NCBI GenBank assembly: GCA_947054185.1
Contig: CAMRVW010000129.1
Coordinates: forward strand, 1-5,310
Source of the DNA: an uncultured Rikenellaceae bacterium
GTDB lineage: Bacteria; Bacteroidota; Bacteroidia; Bacteroidales; Rikenellaceae
DNA length: 5,310 nucleotides
Direction: 5' to 3'
The notes under the pieces are model-generated. The model had not been told where the DNA came from. It saw only the letters and a program-made list of their open reading frames with translations, and did no database searches. The stretch's first letter is position 1. Each line of letters starts with the position of its first letter. The position numbers and the translations under genes are program-made. Below, one piece after another: positions 1 through 4,503 of the stretch.

Positions 1-8
1 GCCCGGAG

Positions 9-25
9 CCTCCGCCCAACGGAGG
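9..25. repeat. Perfect 6-bp hairpin CCTCCG/CGGAGG
   Basis: CCTCCG (9-14) and CGGAGG (20-25) flank a five-base loop at the left edge. It could be the tail of a gene beyond the window, but no T-run follows and no coding frame entering from the left is convincing. Confidence 0.4.
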
Positions 26-172
26 GCCGCACACCGCACAGCAATATATATCGCAGTTAATTAATCCCGCTCGCCCCGCACATTACCCTCCCTGCCCTCC
101 GCATGCTCCGTTCCGCTCTCCGTCACACCAAAAATCTCACTCAGTACGCACATGACCTCGAATCCGCACCGC

Positions 173-199
173 AGTGGGCCGACCTGCGGTCGGCCCACT
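173..199. repeat. Perfect 12-bp GC-rich inverted repeat
   Basis: AGTGGGCCGACC (173-184) and its exact reverse complement (188-199) flank a TGC loop. It has no T-run on either side, so it is not a standard terminator. It could be a REP-type intergenic palindrome or a protein-binding site. Confidence 0.75.
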
Positions 200-292
200 C
201 TCTCACGATGCTATTTTGCCGCCTGCACCTTATTTTTTGCCGCACTGCTTCCGCGCCCTTTACGCGAGAGCCATGGCCCCTTGTCTGACATC

Positions 293-320
293 TTTCAGGC
301 ACAAAGCCTAAGGGCTGAAA
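293..320. repeat. Imperfect hairpin TTTCAG/CTGAAA
   Basis: TTTCAG (293-298) pairs with CTGAAA (315-320), with GCC/GGC or AGGC/GCCT alternatives inside. It directly adjoins the 54-base inverted repeat; together they form a compact two-hairpin block. Confidence 0.45.
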
Positions 321-324
321 AACG

Positions 325-378
325 AATATCCAATAAAGATTCGCACGTCCTAAGACTGCGTAATCTTTATTGGATATT
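325..378. repeat. 54-base long inverted repeat (near-perfect hairpin)
   Basis: AATATCCAATAAAGATT (325-341) is perfectly repeated in inverse at 362-378. The stem continues inwards as CGCA/TGCG (342-345, 357-360) and GTC/GAC (347-349, 354-356), with only C346 and T361 bulged and a CTAA loop: 24 pairs in all. On the minus strand CG-TTTTT follows, so it could stop leftward transcription, but the AT-rich 17-bp arm is longer than a terminator needs. A fragment of a mobile or REP-like element is also possible. Confidence 0.75.
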
Positions 379-416
379 AGTACTTATTCTTCAGTTGTTC
401 CTCAATATCTCAAAAC

Positions 417-431
417 GGGGTCCGTGACCCC
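417..431. repeat. Perfect 6-bp hairpin GGGGTC/GACCCC
   Basis: GGGGTC, CGT loop, GACCCC. On the minus strand it is followed by GTTTTG, at best a weak terminator tail. It is part of the GC-rich hairpin cluster in bases 1-531. Confidence 0.5.
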
Positions 432-469
432 TCCCCCGGAAGAGCCGCCGGAGGCAGTTTCAGCAATAC

Positions 470-485
470 AAAAACGGCAGTGCCG
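470..485 (-). terminator. Possible weak second terminator
   Basis: On the minus strand CGGC-ACT-GCCG (485-475, allowing a longer imperfect stem) is followed by TTTTT (474-470). The stem is short, so it would at most back up the strong terminator just upstream of it. Confidence 0.35.
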
Positions 486-501
486 GCCAAATCAGCGGCA
501 C

Positions 502-531
502 AAAAAAAGCGCGGACCCGTAAGGCCCGCGC
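502..531 (-). terminator. Rho-independent terminator after the structured RNA
   Basis: On the minus strand GCGCGG (531-526) pairs with CCGCGC (514-509), with an inner GG/CC after one mismatch and a small loop, followed directly by seven T (508-502). The direction is leftward. It marks the 3' end of a real minus-strand transcript and gives the structured RNA a defined end. Confidence 0.85.
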
Positions 532-533
532 CA

Positions 534-735
534 TGGCTGCACTACCAGCACAACCTCCAAGGTTCCAAGCAGTTACCGATTACCCTTTAATTATCGAGAC
601 ACAAACACCGCATCAAGAACGAAAGTCCTATTTGCAATACCCTCATAAAGTGTCCGTCCCGAATGATGCGAAAATGCACCACACTGCAATCGGAGCCTCG
701 GGTAAGGAAGAAATGACAGTCAATGCCTTTCTCCC
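534..735 (-). ncRNA. Candidate structured ncRNA with 6S-RNA-like rod architecture
   Basis: As minus-strand RNA, seven helices nest in register: 727-725/537-535, 720-714/547-541, 710-706/558-554, 701-697/569-565, 693-688/581-576, 670-664/615-609 and 660-655/621-616. They form one long interrupted rod of about 190 bases. A large asymmetric bubble (687-671 opposite 608-582) lies in the middle. Six of the pairs are G-U, which would be C-A mismatches on the plus strand, so the minus strand is the RNA. A rho-independent terminator follows directly. Rod, central bubble, length and terminator match the layout of 6S RNA, the RNA polymerase-holoenzyme mimic. No 6S primary-sequence signature was confirmed. 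The 5' end is uncertain: only a weak -7-like TATCTATT (749-742) is near, so it may instead be processed from, or be the 3' UTR of, the transcript starting near 1068. Confidence 0.45.
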
Positions 736-775
736 TTCGCTAATAGATAAATTTTATATAAATATATTATATTTC

Positions 776-1042
776 TCATGCAACCTCATAATAAATAATA
801 ATATAATGCGAGGCCACATCGTAAGTTACCGCAATCGAACCCGAGCCAACATCTGAGACACAAATAATAACGTGCCCGACGGCATAAAGGCCCAAACCCC
901 CAAACGGTAAGATGCCTTTCCCGCTGCCTCCGAAAATAGCTGAGACCGCTTCGACCCATTGACTCATAAACTTCAAACATTCCGAAAACATAACCTTAAC
1001 AGCTTTCTGAAAATCCAAAACTTCAAAGCCAAAGAGCGACAT
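776..1042 (-). CDS. Hypothetical 88-residue small protein
   Basis: I do not recognise this protein. It begins MSLFGFEVLDFQKAV, has an amphipathic N-terminal half (about 8-38), a Gly-rich turn (39-52, including GGSGKG and GGLGLY) and a hydrophobic, beta-like C-terminal half ending in IIIYYEVA. No signal peptide, lipobox or catalytic motif is seen. Support comes from context: a consensus promoter sits about 30 bases upstream in the right orientation and the reading frame starts right after the start-site dyad. Against it, an overlapping frame (786-980) is also open, codon use is not clearly biased, and the transcript continues into a highly structured region ending in a terminator. The ORF could therefore be incidental within a long non-coding RNA. 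If real, its job may be linked to the structured RNA downstream. Confidence 0.35.
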   Translation of the reverse strand: MSLFGFEVLDFQKAVKVMFSECLKFMSQWVEAVSAIFGGSGKGILPFGGLGLYAVGHVIICVSDVGSGSIAVTYDVASHYIIIYYEVA

Positions 1043-1045
1043 CGT

Positions 1046-1070
1046 CGGATAGTGATCGTATCTCTATCCG
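1046..1070 (-). promoter_or_regulatory. Start-site dyad or 5'-terminal hairpin
   Basis: CGGATAG (1070-1064) and CTATCCG (1052-1046) are perfect 7-base inverted repeats separated by 11 bases. They lie between the -7 element and the ATG at 1042 and cover the predicted transcription start. They could be an operator, or in RNA a 5'-terminal hairpin that protects the transcript. Confidence 0.5.
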
Positions 1071-1073
1071 ATA

Positions 1074-1104
1074 CAAAAGTAGTAAAAAAACTTTTCCATC
1101 CAAA
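1074..1104 (-). promoter_or_regulatory. Bacteroidota-type promoter for the leftward small-ORF / structured-RNA transcript
   Basis: On the minus strand TTTG (1104-1101), 19 bases, then TACTTTTG (1081-1074): an exact consensus at the preferred spacing. The start should fall near 1067-1070, about 25-28 bases before the ATG at 1042. It is the best reason to treat the region to its left as a real transcription unit. Confidence 0.75.
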
Positions 1105-1497
1105 ACTTTTTTCATATTTTTTGTAGAATTTTTCACAAAGCAACTAAAATATATCTTTTTCTTTACATAAACCCCTTTTATACGTCTTATAAGACACATC
1201 TATAAAATAGATATTCCGACTTTATCTCTCAAAAAAATAATCTAACTTGTAACAGAGACTCAAAAAACAGGTCCAGAACCATAATAATATCCGCAAAAGT
1301 TATTAAATTAACATATCATGAAAATATTTCAACAAAACACATTCAAAATTTTTAACATATTGTAAAAAACAAACCCTATTATCTTGTTTTTCCAAAAACA
1401 CCGTTTACACAGACGTAACACCCGACAGCGAGCAGATGTCCCCAAAAACCGAGCCTGAACCATACAAATTTCTCATCCGAGACTTACTTGTCATCAT
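1105..1497. other. AT-rich intergenic region
   Basis: This stretch is strongly AT-rich up to about 1440, with many T- and A-runs and frequent stops in all frames; no coding or RNA gene is seen. It separates the terminator of the lipoprotein gene from the leftward promoter at 1074-1104 and contains the paired dyads at 1184-1212. Confidence 0.6.
1184..1212. repeat. Two adjacent perfect dyads (possible operator pair)
   Basis: GTCTTATAAGAC (1184-1195) is a perfect 12-base palindrome. Two bases on, ATCTAT-AAA-ATAGAT (1198-1212) is a perfect 6-base inverted repeat. They lie about 80-110 bases upstream of the leftward promoter and could bind a dimeric regulator. In AT-rich DNA either alone could be chance. 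Confidence 0.4.
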
Positions 1498-1531
1498 AAA
1501 AAATCGGCGGCACACAAAAGCGTACCGCCGA
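1498..1531 (-). terminator. Rho-independent terminator of the lipoprotein gene
   Basis: On the minus strand a 12-bp stem (1531-1520 with 1515-1504, two G-U pairs, CGGCGG/CCGCCG at the base) closes a TTTT loop and is followed directly by six T (1503-1498). It lies 25 bases past the stop codon. The opposite strand has no T-run after the stem, so it acts leftwards only. Confidence 0.92.
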
Positions 1532-1556
1532 ACATACCTATTATTATATAGTGTCG

Positions 1557-2972
1557 TTATTTGACCGAAGAAGCAAAAACCTTAATGGGACACATCATGG
1601 CAGGGAACCACATATCATTGGCACCATAGCCTGTGTTGGTGTCATAAACCAACGAACCGACCTTGGTCCCGTCATCCTTGAATGAGAACAAACCGTTGTA
1701 CTTGCCGTCAGGACCATATCCCTTGACTGTCGAACACAGAAGCTCGCTCCTCTGCGAATCGTAATAAAGCGAAGTCGAGTAAAGCATCTGCCCATCAAAA
1801 TTTGACTGAGTAAGGAACTGCGATTTGAGGGTCTTTTCGGTTATGTCATACTTGTACACCTCTTTGCCTGTGCCATACTCGTCTTTGGCAAAATACATCA
1901 CGTTCTCGGCTGTCGAAGCCACCCAAGGCGCAGGCCTCCAAGGCATCTGCGAATATGTAATCTCTGCACCCGTCTGCAAGGTCTCCGTCTTGAGAGTCAA
2001 CGGGTCTATGCGAAGCAGGTCGGCCCCGTTAGCCGCCCACACGGCACCGTCTTTGCTCTGCACGAAACCCACCTTGGCCTCACCGAGCACCACAGGCTCA
2101 CTATTGACACCAAAACCATCGGCCTTGTATGCCAACGCCTTGTCGCCGCTGATGATAAAGACATAGCCGTCGGTGACAAACACATTATATGCACCCGCAC
2201 CGGTACCCTTGACAACGGTCGACCCGACAGTGAACTGACCACCGTTTAGCTCAACCACATAAGCACCTGCCTTTGTGGTCAGCACACCCAACTCGGGAGA
2301 TATGCCGGCAAAGGCACGCAACCCGCTCTCCGTCGAATAATCGCCCTTCAAAGCCAGATTGTTGACATTCTGCTCGGCCTTGATGAAGGTGCCGCGGTCG
2401 GCATCGAACGACGAGAAACTTACCCCGTTGTCGACATACGAGGCCACCACGTAAATAACGCCGTTCCAGTTGGCGATATACTGATCTGTCGAGGCGAAAG
2501 TATTGAAATCACCCTTGATGAAACGCTCCACGGTCGAACCGCCGAACTTGTAACGGTTCACACCGCGCATATCCTCGCCGGAACCGAAGCCGGGTTCGTT
2601 GAGAATATACACTCCGTCAGAGGTGTAAACATTTACCGACACCTCCTTTGCGATATCGCTGCCTGTGGCCGAATATTTGGCCGGTATGAGATAACCTATC
2701 TTATGGTTACCCGCCTTGGTGAGGTAAGTAAAGTCGTTACCCACGCACTCCATGTTACCGTCGACATACCACAGAATCATCTCGGGTTTCACTTCCGGCC
2801 CGTCGACCGTCACACGAAACCGTTTTTCGACACCCACAGATGACTCGATGTAAAAAAGGTTGTCTGATTTGACCGTAAGCGAACCTTTAACGTCGTCATC
2901 AGAAGTGCTTTTGCCGCATCCTGCCAACAGGAACGACGACAAACTCAGAAAAAGTAATAGTTTTTTCATCAT
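1557..2972 (-). CDS. Riboswitch-controlled surface lipoprotein, BtuG-like DUF5074 beta-propeller (probable B12 capture)
   Basis: The 471-residue product starts at M1 or M2 (tandem ATGs at 2972 and 2969) with a classic lipoprotein signal: KK, a hydrophobic core, and lipobox L16-A17-G18-C19. The following S24-D25-D26-D27 resembles the Bacteroides lipoprotein export signal that sends lipoproteins to the outer leaflet. Residues about 30-117 look like an Ig/PKD-type beta domain (W68, D71-G72). Residues about 119-465 are beta-rich with repeated motifs typical of DUF5074/YncE-like propellers: GVYILNEPGFGSG near 120-132, NGVIYVV near 170-176, PWRPAPWV near 344-351. BtuG proteins, known in Bacteroides, are such propellers and bind B12 very tightly before passing it to BtuB. 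The cobalamin riboswitch upstream supports this role. The gene is followed directly by a terminator and no btuB lies beside it. The frame stays open back to 3119, but that start lies within the riboswitch. BtuG-like function is inferred; membership of the propeller family is firmer. Confidence 0.85.
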   Translation of the reverse strand: MMKKLLLFLSLSSFLLAGCGKSTSDDDVKGSLTVKSDNLFYIESSVGVEKRFRVTVDGPEVKPEMILWYVDGNMECVGNDFTYLTKAGNHKIGYLIPAKYSATGSDIAKEVSVNVYTSDGVYILNEPGFGSGEDMRGVNRYKFGGSTVERFIKGDFNTFASTDQYIANWNGVIYVVASYVDNGVSFSSFDADRGTFIKAEQNVNNLALKGDYSTESGLRAFAGISPELGVLTTKAGAYVVELNGGQFTVGSTVVKGTGAGAYNVFVTDGYVFIISGDKALAYKADGFGVNSEPVVLGEAKVGFVQSKDGAVWAANGADLLRIDPLTLKTETLQTGAEITYSQMPWRPAPWVASTAENVMYFAKDEYGTGKEVYKYDITEKTLKSQFLTQSNFDGQMLYSTSLYYDSQRSELLCSTVKGYGPDGKYNGLFSFKDDGTKVGSLVYDTNTGYGANDMWFPAMMCPIKVFASSVK

Positions 2973-3058
2973 ATAAAAAATTGGTAAACCCAAACCTCTG
3001 CGCGATTTTACACCTTTCCGAAAGCACCCTCGGGTGAAACAAGCGAAACGATTTTTCA

Positions 3059-3077
3059 AGACCATTCTCCGCAGTCT
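3059..3077 (-). promoter_or_regulatory. P13-L13-like hairpin of the riboswitch expression platform
   Basis: The stem AGAC/GTCT, extended by a C-G pair and a T4/A4 run with small bulges, closes an 11-base loop (3073-3063). The loop sequence GCGGAGAA complements the L5 sequence TTCCCGC apart from one bulged A, as expected for the L5-L13 tertiary contact. The loop also contains an ATG (3065-3063) in frame with the lipoprotein. No U-rich terminator follows, so translational control is more likely than attenuation. Confidence 0.7.
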
Positions 3078-3089
3078 GCAAAACCACAA

Positions 3090-3279
3090 CGAAAAGGCAG
3101 GTCTTCTGACTTGTTCCAAACCGGCACACCTTCCCGTCTTGACGACAGTGGCAAAAGAATATCCGATTCAAAGAGGAATGATCCTCAGAACTTTACAGCA
3201 GCGGGAACTGTTGCCGACTCTCACGGCATTCCCTTTTAATTCCCCTTGCAAGATACCGAATCTTGCGGAAACCTTTTCG
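3090..3279 (-). promoter_or_regulatory. Cobalamin (B12) riboswitch
   Basis: Read on the minus strand, the conserved aptamer parts occur in order. P1 is a perfect 8-bp helix, CGAAAAGG (3279-3272) with CCTTTTCG (3097-3090). Next come the AAAAGGGAA segment (about 3237-3229), the P5 stem ACAG/CTGT (3211-3208 with 3198-3195) closing loop L5 that carries CCCGC (3205-3201), the GCCACTG core (3152-3146), GGGAAGGTG (about 3134-3126), and the B12 box AGTCAGAAGACCTGCC (3111-3096). A hairpin just downstream (AGAC 3077-3074 with GTCT 3062-3059) presents GCGG (3072-3069), complementary to CCGC in L5, so the kissing loop that locks ligand-bound cobalamin riboswitches can form. It should repress the lipoprotein downstream when cobalamin is abundant. 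AdoCbl versus MeCbl/HOCbl preference was not determined. Confidence 0.95.
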
Positions 3280-3282
3280 CCG

Positions 3283-3312
3283 CAAATATATGTATAAAAA
3301 ATAAAACACAAA
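3283..3312 (-). promoter_or_regulatory. Bacteroidota-type promoter of the riboswitch-lipoprotein unit
   Basis: On the minus strand TTTG (3312-3309) is followed after 18 bases by TATATTTG (3290-3283), an exact TAnnTTTG -7 element. The predicted start, about 4-7 bases downstream, falls at the 5' strand of P1, so the transcript would begin with the aptamer itself. Spacing is one base shorter than the usual 19. Confidence 0.75.
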
Positions 3313-3364
3313 ACTTTTTATAGGCCATCATCGTTTTTCCGAACAGGTCACCGCCCACATAACC

Positions 3365-3385
3365 GCATGCAACATATTGCCATGC
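3365..3385. repeat. Dyad between the two divergent promoters
   Basis: GCATGCAA (3365-3372), loop CATA, TTGC then ATGC (3377-3380, 3382-3385) form an 8-bp stem with one bulged C. There is no T-run on either side, so it is not a terminator. It lies between the divergent promoters and could be an operator, but no known regulator motif is recognised. Confidence 0.4.
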
Positions 3386-3429
3386 AGACAGATACAGCCG
3401 TTATGTAAAAAATTATTCTCCCGGCAAAA

Positions 3430-3460
3430 TTTGCACATTAAAAATTTACCATTACATTTG
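3430..3460 (+). promoter_or_regulatory. Bacteroidota-type promoter of the rightward operon
   Basis: TTTG at 3430-3433, 19 bases, then TACATTTG at 3453-3460: an exact match to the Bacteroides sigma factor consensus at the preferred spacing. The start would fall near 3464-3467, giving a 5' leader of only about 20 bases before the ATG at 3486. That is too short for a riboswitch, so this gene is not controlled by the B12 aptamer in cis. Confidence 0.8.
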
Positions 3461-3485
3461 CCCACAACCACTCAACCTTAACGGC

Positions 3486-4469
3486 ATGAAAAATCTCACC
3501 ACACGCCTGCTTATCACAATAGCCATCACCGCGTTATGCGCATGCGGCAAACCAGATGAAAAAAACGACCCCGTCACCCCGCCGGACAAACGGCCCGAAA
3601 ATCCCACCCCGACACCATCCACGCCGGACAAATGGCTCTCAGAGGTGCTGGAGTTCATGCCTGCCCCCGGACAATACACCAACTCATCCACATCAGACCT
3701 CAAGGCCGCGCAAATGTTGGCATGCACCCAAGAGGATGACAAGATAGTCCCCGGCAAAGGCATGGTATCGCTCGGAGGCTTCGGCGGTTACATAGTCTTC
3801 CGCTTCAGCCGCGATGTTGAAAACGGCGAGGGTCCCGACTTCGTAATACTCGGCAACGCCTTTGCCAACAGCTCCGAGCCTGGCATCGTGCAGGTGGCTT
3901 TCGACGCCAACGGCAACGGCAAACACGACCCCGACGAGGAGTGGTACGAACTGGCGGCCCCCAACCGCAAAGAAGAGGTCGAACACGAGCATTACGAGCT
4001 GACATATCACCGTCCCGACAACCTGACCCAAATATCTGACATACGATGGAGCGACAACATGGGCGGCAGCGGCATCATATCCACCTCACCCATAGCTTCG
4101 TCGCACAACCAGTGCATATATCCGTTGGCCGAATATTTCGCCGATGGCAACGTCCCCGAGTCGATAACCTTCCAAGGAGTAAAACTCAAAAACAACGGTA
4201 CCACCACCAACGGCACATACTGGTATCTTCCGCCTATAGGCCCGGGATATGCCGACAATTACTCATCTGATTACCAAAGCATTATAAACAACGACTCCGA
4301 CACCCGCAACAGCAACAAATTCGACATAGACGATGCCATCGACAAAAACGGCAACCCGGTGAAACTAAGCAAGATAACATTCATACGCGTCTATAACCCC
4401 ATGCATCAGTGGTGCGGTATGCTCGGCGAGACCTCACCTGAAATATGCGGCGCCATCAACCTGCGATAG
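3486..4469 (+). CDS. Surface lipoprotein of the Bacteroidota 'cell surface protein' family
   Basis: The 327-residue protein has a short basic N-terminus, a hydrophobic stretch and a lipobox L17-C18-A19-C20; D24-E25 after the cysteine suggests outer-membrane or surface export. A Pro/Thr-rich flexible linker covers about 29-48. The conserved core follows: VSLGGFGGYIVFRF (94-107), DFVILGNAF (118-126), SEPGIVQVAFDANGNG (130-145) running into DEEWYEL (150-156), and FDIDDAID (279-286). D140, N142, N144, D148, D150 and E151 form a plausible calcium-binding loop. This core is a widespread family annotated only as 'cell surface protein' that often occurs, as I recall, in B12-uptake loci with DUF5074 genes; the head-to-head placement with the riboswitch gene fits that. 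Its ligand is unknown. The start is set by the signal peptide and promoter spacing. It probably forms an operon with the next gene, 34 bases on. Confidence 0.85.
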   Translation: MKNLTTRLLITIAITALCACGKPDEKNDPVTPPDKRPENPTPTPSTPDKWLSEVLEFMPAPGQYTNSSTSDLKAAQMLACTQEDDKIVPGKGMVSLGGFGGYIVFRFSRDVENGEGPDFVILGNAFANSSEPGIVQVAFDANGNGKHDPDEEWYELAAPNRKEEVEHEHYELTYHRPDNLTQISDIRWSDNMGGSGIISTSPIASSHNQCIYPLAEYFADGNVPESITFQGVKLKNNGTTTNGTYWYLPPIGPGYADNYSSDYQSIINNDSDTRNSNKFDIDDAIDKNGNPVKLSKITFIRVYNPMHQWCGMLGETSPEICGAINLR

Positions 4470-4503
4470 CATAAGGCAACACACTAAGCACCAACGAATA
4501 ACG

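Larger units (their letters stand above)
1..501. other. GC-rich, hairpin-dense region without a supported gene
   Basis: No reading frame here has recognisable protein features. The short open frames on both strands run through the inverted repeats and give low-complexity or highly basic peptides. What it holds is the cluster of inverted repeats listed separately, plus a short direct repeat TTTTGCCGC at 214-222 and 235-243. Confidence 0.55.

Noticed and set aside
325..378. Invertible promoter switch (phase variation) at the long inverted repeat
   Set aside because: Only 20 bases lie between the arms, too short to hold a promoter, and the inner part also pairs, so it is a hairpin.
103..427. 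Overlapping plus-strand ORFs (103-288 and 152-427)
   Set aside because: They run through the perfect inverted repeats, overlap in different frames and show no protein features.
509..727. Signal recognition particle RNA, tmRNA or RNase P RNA as the identity of the structured RNA
   Set aside because: The SRP apical GGAAG/AGCAG loop, the tmRNA tag and 3' CCA end, and the RNase P GAGGAAAGTCC core were looked for and not found.
829..845. tRNA T-arm-like sequence on the minus strand (GGGTTCGATT)
   Set aside because: The flanking bases do not pair as a T-stem and no acceptor, anticodon or D-arm can be placed around it.
533..856. 107-codon ORF on the plus strand
   Set aside because: It has no recognisable domain or promoter and lies antisense to a region with a minus-strand promoter, structured RNA and terminator.
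1825..2166. Plus-strand ORF inside the lipoprotein gene
   Set aside because: It is a shadow of the minus-strand coding frame with no independent promoter or domain.
2973..3119. N-terminal extension of the lipoprotein to a start at 3119 (520 residues)
   Set aside because: That start overlaps the B12 box and P1 of the riboswitch, and a canonical lipoprotein signal peptide begins at 2972/2969.
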